Below are positions 46,399-57,466 of a DNA stretch of 64,000 nucleotides, piece after piece. Source of the DNA: Phallus indusiatus. Its lineage: Eukaryota; Basidiomycota; Agaricomycetes; Phallales; Phallaceae. The notes beneath the pieces are model-generated. The model did not search any database. It was not told the DNA's origin and saw only the letters and a program-made list of their open reading frames with translations. Where the stretch lies: positions 1-64,000 of the forward strand of contig JAQFWX010000165.1 in assembly GCA_027605045.1 (NCBI GenBank). The letters run 5' to 3'. The translations under genes and the position numbers were made by a program. Numbering within the stretch: position 1 is the stretch's first letter; each line of letters opens with the position of its first letter.

Positions 46399-47417
46399 AT
46401 GTCCGCAACACCCTCGACATCGTCACAGACAGCAGTCGGGAGGATTGCCCGTCTCGCTTTGACGTTTGTACTCGATGCGCTTCCCCGCTCACCTTTGCAG
46501 CAAGTACGGTGTTTGAAGATACAAATGCGACCCGAGTTCGTTGCTCTTCCGATCCAGGATCGATCCTGGTCAGGAATAGGGTCAAGTCTGAACTGCAATC
46601 CTTGCTTGTATCGTCGCCTCGAGATGTCTTGCCTGGTCTAATTCCACACATCCCTGCTTTGGAGAGAAAAGTCCCATTGTCATACATGTCGCCGTCACAA
46701 ACAATGACCTAGCAGATGCCCTGGCTCTACGTCTTCATGTACCATTTGTGTTGTACTCTTCGACGCCACAACAAGTGCACAATCAAGCACTCCTTGTTTC
46801 TCGTCTGGCAAATTCGGAAAAGAAGACTGTTGTTCATACCTTCCACCCCGCCGCCAAAGAACAACCCCAGCATATAATCGAGGTTGAAACGGAAAAGGTT
46901 CTGCCTTTCATCCAAGCCGAATCACATCACTTAGCATCGAATGTACATGTCAATGGACATGCTAATGGCGTGAACGGACACGAGAAAGCCGCTGGTAGTC
47001 ATGCTGGTAACAAAACTCCACACAGTCCGGGTTCACCGACGATCCAGAATTCGAACCATAACCACATTCTCTTTACATAATGCATATGAATCCGCTGGCC
47101 TTGATACCCTTGCCTTGGTTCGTCGTGCCATCCGTCCCGTCACCTATACAGGTCCCAGTAATCCTACCACAATCCTTGTCACGCTCGGACAAGCCGTCAT
47201 CGACGAAAAATGCCTTACATCCCTCCACGATGTCGGATCACTGAGCATATCACTTCTTTCTCCTCTTCCTCCTTCCAAATTATTGGCACGAATTCCGCCA
47301 TTCGTTGAGCGTATTATTATCCTCGAGCAAATTACTTCCTGGCCTACGAAATATACACCTCTTTTCTTAGAGCCAAGCCCGCACATACGGATTGTATCAC
47401 CAATGTTATCGCTTTGA
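46399..47417 (+). pseudogene. MET10: Sulfite reductase (NADPH) flavoprotein alpha subunit, N-terminal fragment
   Basis: Met10 is the flavoprotein subunit of assimilatory sulfite reductase; fungal versions begin with a pyruvate:ferredoxin-oxidoreductase-like region. Here ATG 46399 opens SATPSTSSQTAVGRIARLA. After frame changes come IHVAVTNNDLADALALR (about 46680-46735), QVHNQALLVSRLANSEKK with VVHTFH, EKVLPF, a His/Asn/Gly-rich linker, YESAGLDTLALVRRAIRP (about 47085-47140) and LLARIPPFVERIIILEQ with a PLFLE block near 47365. Similarity ends at 47417 after roughly 350 residues; the FAD/NADPH-binding part is absent. One-base shifts fall near 46673 (a CCC run) and 47080. Family assignment rests on block order and is fairly, not fully, sure. 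Confidence 0.68.
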
Positions 47418-47934
47418 CGGAGAACTATTTGCTATTGGCGTTGCTTGATATCCTCGCGGGTTGTGTATCGAGCATGTATTTCGTACATGTACGATAAAAA
47501 GGCTGACAAATATTCTCCGGGAAAGGTTTGACTTCAATTCTGACCCTGTTTTGTATTTTCATTCTTTGGTAGTCCAGCTTAGCGCGTTGCGCGAAGTGGT
47601 TTTAGCAAGAGAAATCAGAGCTGGTTTAAGCTCGATGCATTCCCTTTACATGGGTTCGTGCTTTGAAATTTCCAATCAAAGTTTATAATAATCAGTTTTT
47701 TCCTTAAAATAGGCTTTTATCTACATGTGTCCAAAATTGTAATACAAAGGAGAATTTTCACCGTCATATATGTTTGTAAGAAGCATGGGCTGAGCGAGCG
47801 TGGTGTTCTCCCATTATGGACGTGTATTTCTCCCATTCCAAGGCCCAACTCGTGTCGAGCCAAGAGCTGTCACGGAAAACGTCTTCAAAAGACACGTTGC
47901 GAAGTAAATGAAAGGAGTAAATGTGCATGCTGCT
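47418..47934. other. Unassigned sequence between two gene fragments
   Basis: Short frames only; nothing recognised. The left end of the hydrolase fragment may extend into it. Confidence 0.3.
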
Positions 47935-48470
47935 TCAGTCAAATCGCGAAGTTTGAGACCCAATTCGGTATAGAAGACAGGTATTGATGGACGAATATAG
48001 CTGTGCCATAGCGCTGAGTTTGTAGGAAGGATAAGCGAGCTCGAAAGGTAGGTCATTTTCTAATCTGTATCGTTCGAGCTCCAGGGATTGAAGAGCAGGT
48101 GCGGTAGCTACGGAACCTAGATAACCTCCTGTCGGTCGATAAACTCCCCGTTCGTTCAAGGCCCACATCGCAGAACCACTCTCACTATGACCGACGGCAA
48201 TCCATTCACGTGTCATGGGCTGACCTGAGAGTAATGGTGCTTCCAAAGAGTAGGACAAACCGAATTGATTACTTGGAGCGCATTGTCGTTGGCCTTCGTT
48301 GAACTGGGTGACAGTAATATACCGTGGGATGAATGGGGTGGGTGCGAGTTGAAAAGAGATGTTAAGGTGAGAATTTCATTCTTAGAGAAAGATAACAACA
48401 CACCTAAGTAATGGGTAAAGGATGGCAGCACTATGATGAGAAGGGCGACATCGAAGAAAAATGAGGTCAA
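47935..48470 (-). pseudogene. Alpha/beta-hydrolase (secretory lipase-like) fragment
   Basis: Reading right to left: a DNALQVINSVCP helix, then MTREWIAVGHSESGSAMW, holding the nucleophile elbow GHSESG (about 48190-48173, family form GHSxGG). GYLGSVATAPALQ and LPFELAYPSYKLSAMAQLY follow. This resembles fungal secretory lipase-type hydrolases. The first and second parts are in different frames with a one-base change near 48217 (a CCC run). No Asp or His of the triad is found downstream, so only the middle of the enzyme is left. Substrate unknown. Confidence 0.6.
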
Positions 48471-48479
48471 AGAAGAGCG

Positions 48480-49925
48480 GTAACGCTTGTAGGAACTGAA
48501 TAGATTACACTAAATTAAGGGACGATATGAGAGGTGAAGACGCTGTAAAAGCTTACCTTTACAGCAAAAGTGTTAACCGCGGCGGCGGGGGTAGCAATTG
48601 GGAGGGGTGCTGACATACGAAAGAGACTAAGAATGGCATGAATAGGGATAAAAAACGTGTATCGAACACATACTACGAGTTGGGGTTATTGCGAAGAAGA
48701 CAATGGGAGGGACATTATTGTTGGGACCTTTGTGCCAACGGGTAATGCTACGGGAATAATGGATGCAGGACCAAATGGGTGTGACTAGGCGAGTGTATTT
48801 TAAAGAGGACGACGTTTAGAGTGGAAGAAATAAAGAGATAAAGAAAGGCGCACCTTGACAATGAAAAGACATATGTTTCACACTTGCGGCATTACCTTTG
48901 TAGGCCTTGTATATGTTCATTAACAAAACATTCCTGCTGCTGTCATCACCCTATCAAAGACGGAAAGAACATAAAACGTTAAACATCATAGACTGTGGGA
49001 AGAAACCTACTGCGGAGCCGGGGGGCAGAAACGACAGCGAAGGTGTGTGACCATGAAAACATTTGACTGGGACTGAGTTTAGTAGGATGCGGTAAATTTA
49101 AAGCAACAAAGGTTTGAATTAAGACAAAAAAACGAAAAATACATGACGGCGAACCTTCATAATGAACGCTTAGGATTGATAAGAGAAGAAAGAACTCTAT
49201 TACCTAAAGAGATGACGCAGTGGTGGGCGAGGTAACACAAGTAAACACAGGTCTATATGGAATAGATTTTAAGAAGAAATCGAAATAAAGCTGAGAAGAC
49301 TTACCATTATGCGCTGAACACACAAAGACAAAGGCGCCACGGCCCAGCCCAGATGAACAATAGCGAAAGCGGGAATAAATTGATTGAGCGGGCTTATTAA
49401 GGGCCTAAAGCATACAGATGTTTTAGTCAAAAAAGAACGTATAAGAGGAGGGGTGAACGCACCATCGGGCTTTTACCAAAATCGACGCTAGCGACAGCAG
49501 TTCAACAACTAAGTACTAATCCTTCGAAATGGCGTGAATCTAAAATCAAGAATGAGAGAGAATGAAGAAAAGAAGGGGCAGGAGGCGGAAACAAACGTGG
49601 TTTTAATAAAACGGCTGAGTCGAATCATGGCTGTAGGATGTGTTGATGACGATTGGGAAAGGAAGAGAAGATGATACATACCTTTGAATGAGTGATGGAC
49701 TGTTCGAAAGAAAAATATCTGACAATGATGGAGAAATGGAGTTGAGTTTTAGTTGTAGAAATCTATAAAATAAACGACTCACTGTGTATGCCAGAAGGAT
49801 AATCGGGACAACGGAATAGAGTAACGTTCGTCAAAGAAAGAGCTATTATGAGGCAAAAATTGAGTAAAAATGAGACTTTAAGAGATTCAAGACTTACCGT
49901 TTGCTTGATGAGTGTGGATAGGCAT
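48480..49925 (-). other. Intron-dense micro-exon gene family, copy M2
   Basis: Minus-strand chain of GTAAG/GTATG donors and CAG/TAG acceptors every 100-200 bp. One clear intron is 49681-49631, beginning GTATGTATCAT and ending ACACATCCTACAG; its 3' half is nearly the same as introns in copies M3 and M5. The exon after it starts CCATGATTCGACTCAGCCG, similar to the exon after 60036 in M5 (a GACTCGACTCGACCG segment). The copy starts near 49910 (ACTCATCAAGCAAACG then GTAAG) and runs away from a divergent partner at about 50.0 kb. No product is recognised. Confidence 0.5.
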
Positions 49926-50060
49926 TAATAACGCCAGTGCTCAAGGAGGTTTGCGATTGAGCAAGCAGGATTGAGCATCGTGACGCCTTGAGGCCTTGAG
50001 GTTCCAATGACAGAGCTCGGCATTCACCGTACAAACGGTGGCCGTGGCGTCATCCATTTG
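49926..50060. promoter_or_regulatory. Divergent start region D1 between copies M2 and M3
   Basis: Intergenic junction of two outward-reading family copies. It contains CGGCATTCACCGTACAAACG and GGCGTCATCC, matching CGGCATTCGCCGTTTAAACG and AACGTCATCC in the second junction near 57190-57230. A shared bidirectional promoter is inferred from layout; no TATA or known factor site is claimed. Confidence 0.5.
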
Positions 50061-51165
50061 ATCCTGTCCCTACTCTACCTTCTTGCTTCACCACCACCAT
50101 CACCACCAGCAGCAGTAACGCCACTCTTCCCCTTCAACGTTTCAACTTTGAACGTTCAATCCTCTATCGCCCCTTTTCCCTTTTTATCCCCTTTCACTTA
50201 CCAGCAAGACCAACAAGCGTCCGTTAGTTGGACCTCACAGTTTAAAGGTTCATCGCCACATGCCTCTTTCTGTTTGCTTATTGTGTTATTCCAGCCTTCT
50301 CCATTTGGAATATCACCATCTACGCATTCCCCATAGCTCCCTTCAACCGCACCTCTTCGAGTCCTTGATCAAACTGGGCTCATGCCCTTATCCTTATGAT
50401 AGTCAGTCATCTATTTTATCAAGTTCTATTCGTATAAGTAACGTTTATCTCAGCATCGTTTGGAGATGATTCCCCCTCATTTCTATGTGTCGACGACGGT
50501 CATGGTTACTCACCCAAAAGTACTCACCCAAAAGTACGTCGTAATGCGCTTTTCCTTTCCCCTTCACCACCAACACATCCTGCAGCGATCACTTTACCCG
50601 TACCCAATCCTTTGACCAGAACAGCTGAACATGTTCGTGTCCACTTCCCGATTTTCTTTCTATCATTTTCTCTCAATGTTCATTCCAAATTCCCGCTTTT
50701 TTGGAAGACTGAGACGTTGAACTGTTGGCGGTACAGGTTTTCTCTCTATCAATCCAAATGCGTGCTATTATCGTCCTCTATTTCCTTTTCTTTTCTAATC
50801 CCATCTCTTTAGGACACCGTTTGTTCTCCAATCGACCCGAATTTCATTAAACAGATGGCGACACAAAACGCTATTTAACACCCGTCAAACCACATCAAAT
50901 GTCCCAGCTGCCATCATAGCAGGTGAGCGTTCTCTCTCTCTATATATACCTTCGATTAAGCGTCATTCCCTGCCTTTTCATCCCAATATCACCTGTTGCG
51001 TCCACCCCTTTACCATCGCCCAGCAAACAAGTCCCTACTCCAATAGGCCCTCCAACAACGCTGTCGCCTTTCTCCTTCCACCCTTCCATAATGGCCGTAC
51101 GCAGTCTTTATATCCATCCCGCTTTCTTTTAACCTTATTTCAATCACTCTCCGTCCCTTACCACC
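50061..51165 (+). other. Intron-dense micro-exon gene family, copy M3
   Basis: Plus-strand copy with pyrimidine-rich introns. The intron 50534-50585 (GTACGTCGTAATG ... ACACATCCTGCAG) is a clear counterpart of introns at 49681-49631, 57694-57743 and 59987-60036. The following exon (from CGATCACTTTACC) aligns with exons in M4 (56790 leftwards) and M5 (57744-57777), sharing a T-Q....Q-N pattern with M4. Further GT-AG pairs follow to about 51150. Product unknown; frame continuity was not established across the copy. Confidence 0.5.
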
Positions 51166-51171
51166 CTCGCC

Positions 51172-51965
51172 ATGCTGTCCCTGCGCGGTCACTCGACAAC
51201 GAGCAATGGCAGCCCCATCCCTCCGTGGAAACCAGCGATCTCAAATACTTCTAAGACATCTTCAAGATCATCATCTGTGGATATCGGCGACAGGACTACT
51301 GGGGACACTTCGTTCAGTACCAAATCCGATATGACCACTATTCCTATCTCGGCTGAGATCATGGAATTGGAAGTGATGGAGCCGAAAGTCGAAGTTGACG
51401 ACGATTGCAGCACCACCGAAGCCAGGCCTCTTACTTTCCCCAGGTACCTTTGTGTTCTTTATGCCGCCAGCAGCTTCGATCCTCGACACACGCCACCATG
51501 TACGGCTAGCCTAGTCGTTGACGACCATTTCTCCCCTTTCGAAACTATTTTTGAGGGAGAGATTAAACCCTCTTCGCCACCTTCCAAAGATCAGGCTTTA
51601 CTTCCTCCACTCTGCTCGATATCACAACCACAGCGGAAATCTCGACGTTCTCGCTTCGCGTCTTGTCGCATTCTTCACCCACTCGATCTCAATTATATCA
51701 TCATCAACTTCATCAGTGACCTTCACCTCCACGAACATTATCACCACTTTCATCTTCGGTGGCGTATCCAATGGGCCGCTTCGGAGTTTCTCCTCACGTC
51801 CAGTTCCCAGCGCCGCTCGTGCTTGAGGGGTGGAATTCCTCCATAACATCCTCCTTTTCGTCTCCCTCTTTGTCTCCATATCGACCATATAACTACCGCG
51901 ACTATTATAGCCACCATGGTTCCGCGCACTCTCATTCGTCTAATTCACGCTTTTACGACTCGTGA
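51172..51965 (+). CDS. Hypothetical Ser/Thr/acidic-rich protein, 3' part, probably multi-exon
   Basis: A frame at 51172-51440 has strong coding character (a DTSFSTKSDMTTIPISAEI segment, then acidic KVEVDDDCS) and ends at a FPR codon set followed by GTACCT, a possible donor. A second frame ends at 51965 with a Ser/Tyr/His-rich tail (SPYRPYNYRDYYSHHGSAH). These may be exons of one gene, either the 3' end of copy M3 or a separate neighbour. No domain is recognised. Internal introns are uncertain, so the span is a hypothesis. Confidence 0.4.
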
Positions 51966-52289
51966 TCTGGATCCTTCAAAAACCAAGCAGCAAGAATATT
52001 GTATTGTTAAGGGCGTAGTCTTTATTTTACAAAACAATACGTTGGAAAGGATTTGATTAGACGGTCGTATTTGTATTTCAAGTGCCTAATGTCTATTTAT
52101 TTCATGTTTTAGCACTTTGACTTACATCCAATGTATATTCCAACTGCTCTTGGACAATTATATCACTTATATACCATACCCTTCAGCTATAAATGGAATT
52201 TTGATTGAGCACGATATCTTCATATATACGTCCGCAGTTTTAGTAACCTACTAAAGGAAAATGATAAGAAAAGAAGAAAACAGCGATAA
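51966..52289. other. Convergent intergenic gap between M3 and M4
   Basis: AT-rich sequence between two tail-to-tail copies, presumably 3' UTR and polyadenylation signals for both. No gene. Confidence 0.4.
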
Positions 52290-55200
52290 AAGGCTGACTA
52301 ACAGCATACAGGGCAAGATATTTTATAGAATACAATATACAAATGATGGATGCAAGACCACACGGGGGTTACACATGACAGTGCGTGTACCGGACGGAGG
52401 AAAAAAAGCGGGCTAAGGCAGATAGTTGGTGGGGTAGTCGTGAAAAGGGTTAGCGGGCGTCTAAACATGTTATGTTGCTGATTGCTGGGTCTGTGCGTAG
52501 AGATAAGAAGGCTGACGGTGTGAGTGATGGGGGTGATAAGTGTAGGAATGGAACAGAGCCATTGGAATGACGCTGGAAGAATCAAAGTTAGGGATAAAAG
52601 CGAGAAAAAAGGTATGCCAGCGTACGTGCGTATTTGAAGTGGTACCGGAATAACAATCGTGTGTGGAGATTGAACCACATCACGAATTTTCATATGCAAT
52701 AGAAATAATAAGAGCAAATCAAACTGAAATGCTTTTAGAGGAAACAGGAGTGGACCAAATTAATGAAATACTTACATCGATTGGCGAGAAAAGCGGTCGG
52801 GTGGCAAATGCCCAACCATCGCGTGTATGATGAGAAAAGATGGTCTGGAAAAATACTACGGTGTGTGTGGAAGGGACAGATTGAGGATGAGTGAATAGTT
52901 GAAAATGAGGCTATACAAAATAAATTAACAGAGATATTGGCGGAAGAAAGAACAACACGTACTTACATGATTGTATAGTGGGGACGAGGGTGAGGTTGGA
53001 GTTGATAACGGAGGGGCGAACAATGTTGATGCAAACACAGACTATTAAATAATAATAAAGTAAATTGAGGTCGTATTCAGTCCCCGATGCAAATTTTGTG
53101 AGATGCTGTCTACGCGTCGCGCAAGCATTTCTTCAAATTTGCCTACACATGGTTTTCAGTAAGAAAATTTGGAAATCATGAAACATACAAACCTCTTCTA
53201 ATTCTTCCAGCGCTTCATTGACTTTATCGGGTCGTATATTAGAACTGGCTTTCAGCCATTCAATCTGACGTCGTGTATTAATAGTCGTTTTTACGGCAGC
53301 ATGATGCTCTTCTAACACTGCCGCACGTTGAAGAAGTGTTTCCTAGATAATATAAATGTATTTTACAATGCTCGTATCGTCGCAAAATAGTTACTTACCT
53401 TGGCGGATCAGGCGTTTATGTAACCCTTGATATCCCATATGGTTTGCCCGTTGTACACCAGTGAGAACGTTGGTGAGATGTAAGTGGTGGCGCCGTGTAA
53501 GGATCTACTTTAAATCATAAAGATTGTCAGTTATTGCTGAGAGATTGAGAGAAACAGGTAAACGTACCGCTGTGGCAAGTGGCAACGTGTTATGTTAGGA
53601 TATCATTGTTGAGGATGGCGTGGGCGATATGGGCTGTGCATTGGACTGTGGTGTTGAGGGATAACGGGAAAGGGCGAAACTGTATTAAGATGATAAGAAA
53701 GACTAATCAATGAAGATAAAGTAAATGGAGATTGAAAGTAAACAACTTACTTGGAAAGGAAAAAGGGGATGGTCATGGCAGGGCAGCGTCAAGTAGGGCA
53801 CGCATGCAGTGGCTGCGTATGGTTTTAAGCTCTGATAAAGTGAACGGTGAACAAACGAGTAAAATAAGGACGTACCCCGTTGAGATATCGTGTTGAGGAT
53901 GGCGCACGATATGGCTGTTTGAGAAACTGGCGGTAAAGCAAGCCAGTCAGTCTAGGTGGACGAAGAATAAGGAGATGGCAATGGTACAGAGGGAAGTGGG
54001 ACAAGAAAAATGACAAATCTATATGGAACATGGAATACCCAATGTGTCAGCGTGATCAAATTTCGATCTGAGTATGAAATGACTTACGAAAGGAATGTCG
54101 CAATAATGCAGCAAGATACAAAGCCCGGTTTGACTTTGGCGCAGGCTGAGCAATGATTAGAGGATAGGAGGCCTAGTGAATGTAATTAGACGAAAAGATG
54201 ATAAAACAACAAAGAGCGCTGGGAGACATGCCTTTAAACGTTCATAGTAGCGTTGATAATGAGTCGAGAATAAGACATTTCAAAAGGACCTATCAGGGAA
54301 GAAAATGAGTAATAATGAAAAAGAATGGAGCGAAAAGGTCTTACCGTTTGCGTAAAGGACAGGACGACCCTTTGAATGGGTTTGAACAAGGGCTAATTGG
54401 TGAAGAAAGAAGCGAAGATAAAGAGATGGGGCGGCGGTGAAAGTAAAGACTACGGAAAAACATTTTAGAAAAGGCGAATATCCAAAGATAAAGATAAATA
54501 CGCACATTAAGTAACTTATATACAGATAGATAACTATTGGCTAGCGTGGCGAAATTCATAAGCTTGGGTCTGGGCGATGCTGATCGAGGGAGATAACGGA
54601 GGGAGGATACTTTAAGACAATTTTAAAAGACAATTATGATAGCGTAAATTGACCACTTACTTTGAGCAAAGCAAAAGGTGATGGTGACCGCACCATTGAA
54701 GATAGAGGCAAATACAAATAAGGATACTCCTTTTCGGCTGCTACGTATGGATCAAAGCTTTGATAAGCCGAATGAGTAAGACAAAGAAAAAGCAACATAA
54801 CAACGTACTTTCATATTAGAACTGTTGAATCAATGACAGATGATAACAGAGTTCCAACAGGAACTAACCGTTTACCACCACGTCTTTGCATGTTGCAGCT
54901 GAATGGCTAAAAGAAAAATTGGTGATTACGATGTAGTGGGGACGTATTTCTAATCTAAACGTTGAGAAAACAAAATGAATGGGTAATGAAGGTACGAACC
55001 TAATTGCAAACAAAGATCGAGTGGGTACAAGGGACGACGGTATTGTATTGAAGACGGCAGAACCGAACAGAATGAGGTCTAAATGAAAATATGGGCATAG
55101 GAAGAGAAACAAAAACAGACGACGATGTACCTTGATATTTCAAGCCTCCTTCAGAATAACAACCATCGCTCCTCTAGGCGAAAGCAAAAGACCTTGGCAA

Positions 55201-57061
55201 AAGAGCGTGATCTAAAGGTAGCATTAGAGGAAAAAAGAGGCGGATGATGTTATGGGATACAAACCCGGTTTTGAGGTGATAGGGTCACTGATTGGAAGAG
55301 CGTTTAAGAGTCAACGTTATAGATACAGAAAAGGGGGATGACGGTATACCTTTGTATCCAGAAATAATGGAGGCCGCAAAATGGAGCATTACGTCCTTAG
55401 AAGAGCAGTTGGACGAAGAAAATGACTGATTGAAAGAGCGGTATAAGAGTCAAAATGATAGATAAAAGAAAGAAAAGGGGAATGGCAACGTACCTTTGTA
55501 TATAAAGCAGCATGCGAATAACGATTGGGTTTGCAAATTCAACGATATCCCGCTTCTTCAAGTCTTATGGACGAAAAAGGAGCTACGTAAACTAAGATAC
55601 TTTTAGATACAACGCAACTTTGAAAAGACTAATAAAGGATTTACATGGGACGCGAAAATATGGACGAGTCTGGCGGTCAGGTTAGGATGGGCCGATGTCA
55701 AATAAGGAGTACCAAATTTGAGTAAAGAAAGACCTACGAACAATGGAAGCAAGGAAATTAGTGATAAGAACAAAAGGCTGATAAGAAATGAATTACCCAC
55801 GTTGACGGGTTCAGGACTTTGACTGGTTGAAGACATTGGCGGGTTTAGGAAGAGTGGATGGTGTACCAAAGAGACTATGAACACCGAATCAGATGGATGA
55901 ATGGAAGAAGTAGCGACCAAACGACGTACCATGGTGGGATAATTTTGGGAGGAGGGCAATAACGGGGGTGTTTATACTCGTTATTTGGTGTGGCGAACGG
56001 TGGAACGACGATGGTAAGACAAAGGTGGATACAAGGCGAAAACAGATCAAACTATTCAAACGAATATTAAGTGAAGCTCAAAGCATAAGTAAGAAAAAAT
56101 AAAGGAACACGCACCCTGAACGAAATGGTGACAATGACGGGAAATAACTGTCCTCATCTTGGTTAGTTGTTGGCGTTGGTTGGTGAGTATTCGCGGTAGC
56201 AGCAGAACATGAAAGTGGAAGCTGTTTTTCTGGCACGAGGGAAATGTTGAAAATGTTCTGGATGGGAAGACGGAAGTTGGTTGACAGTGAAGGAGGTAGC
56301 GGTAGCAGAAGCCGCTACGGGAAATGGGTGATAATAGGGGTGGTAATGAATACAGAGCGAGATAGTACAAGAATAGTCTGAAGAAAACAATGTTTTGTAT
56401 GATAAAGAGGAAAGAAAAAAAGAACCGCGCACCTGATGAAAGAGAAAGGCCACCTAGTCACAACAAACGTCTAACGCTCATTAACTCAGTAGAGACGGGC
56501 AGTACGGGAGATCCAATGGGTAATAATCTGATATAAACGTTAGATGAAAAGCAGAACGGAAGAGTAGAAATAGATAAATACCTAAGTGCGACTGACGGAG
56601 TGACAGAGTTTTGAAGGACGTCTTGGCGACATGGTCATAAGAGCAGTTGTTGCTTTTCCGAACGGAGAAGAATCTGCAATCATGAAAATTGGAAGTTAGA
56701 TATTCAACCAAAGGAAAAAAAATGGAAAGTAAACACGAACCTGGTTCTGATTCAAAGGCTGGGTGGGTAGGGAGTCGTCGCTGCAGGATAGATTAGTGAC
56801 GCTTTAGAATCGAAAAGAGCACGGCGACATACTGCAGTCCCAGTAGTCGTCCCTGTCCACCAAAAGTATAAGAGAATATCTGCAAACGATGTAGAAATAA
56901 AGGTCAGTTAAATGACCAAAATTCGATCCAAGAAGACGACTTACATGAAGCATAAGTGGATCCAATAAATAGACTAATGTTCGTTATATAAAAAACCTAT
57001 AGGAGAAAAAAGTTAGTAAGATGAAATAGAAAAGGAAAGGCTTACTGTCTGCTAATGAGTG
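52290..57061 (-). other. Intron-dense micro-exon gene family, copy M4
   Basis: Minus-strand copy of about 4.8 kb with donor-like sequences (seen on the plus strand as ACTTAC, ACGTAC or CTTACC) near 56945, 56745, 56435, 56115, 55928, 55495, 55355, 55132, 54812, 54655, 54347, 54085, 53872, 53748, 53565, 53395 and 52968, so an intron roughly every 100-300 bp. The exon at about 56790-56742 (from CGACGACTCCC, ending before GTTCG) aligns with exons in M3 and M5. The first donor is at about 57046. No long frame and no recognised domain. Confidence 0.5.
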
Positions 57062-57466
57062 TGTAGACAGCCGTCAACGACTGTAGTGGGAACGAGGATG
57101 AAGATGGCTGGCTTGCTGAGTCGCAAGCCAGTAGGATAGAATGTCGTCACCTAGGTTGACAATGTGACATTTGGAAGACAGGATTCGGCATTCGCCGTTT
57201 AAACGCTGGTCTGAACGTCATCCGAAGTCCCGTTAATCAATTCATCGGCTTTCGGCACATTTTTTTTACCGGGGTAACTTGATTCATTAACTGTTCTTTG
57301 GATGACGCTCACGCCAGCGCTTGTCCGGAAAGTTCCGAACCTTTCGAACGAATGACACACTGTCACTTATGTGACGACATTCCCTATTGGCTTGCGACTT
57401 CAAGCCACCATTTCTCCTCGTTCTTACTGCCGTCGTTGACGGCTATCCACGCTCATTTACAACATG
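57062..57466. promoter_or_regulatory. Divergent start region D2: diverged inverted repeat between copies M4 and M5
   Basis: The left half (57062-57235) and the right half (about 57290-57466, inverted) are diverged copies of each other. Shared pieces in order include AGCCGTCAACGAC, GAACGAGGA, GTCGCAAGCCA, AATGTCGTCAC and CGTCATCC. The centre is about 57.26 kb. Each arm leads outward into the first intron donor of its copy. This is a duplicated, inverted 5' region, probably a bidirectional promoter. On the right an ATG stands directly before the first donor at 57467. Confidence 0.65.
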
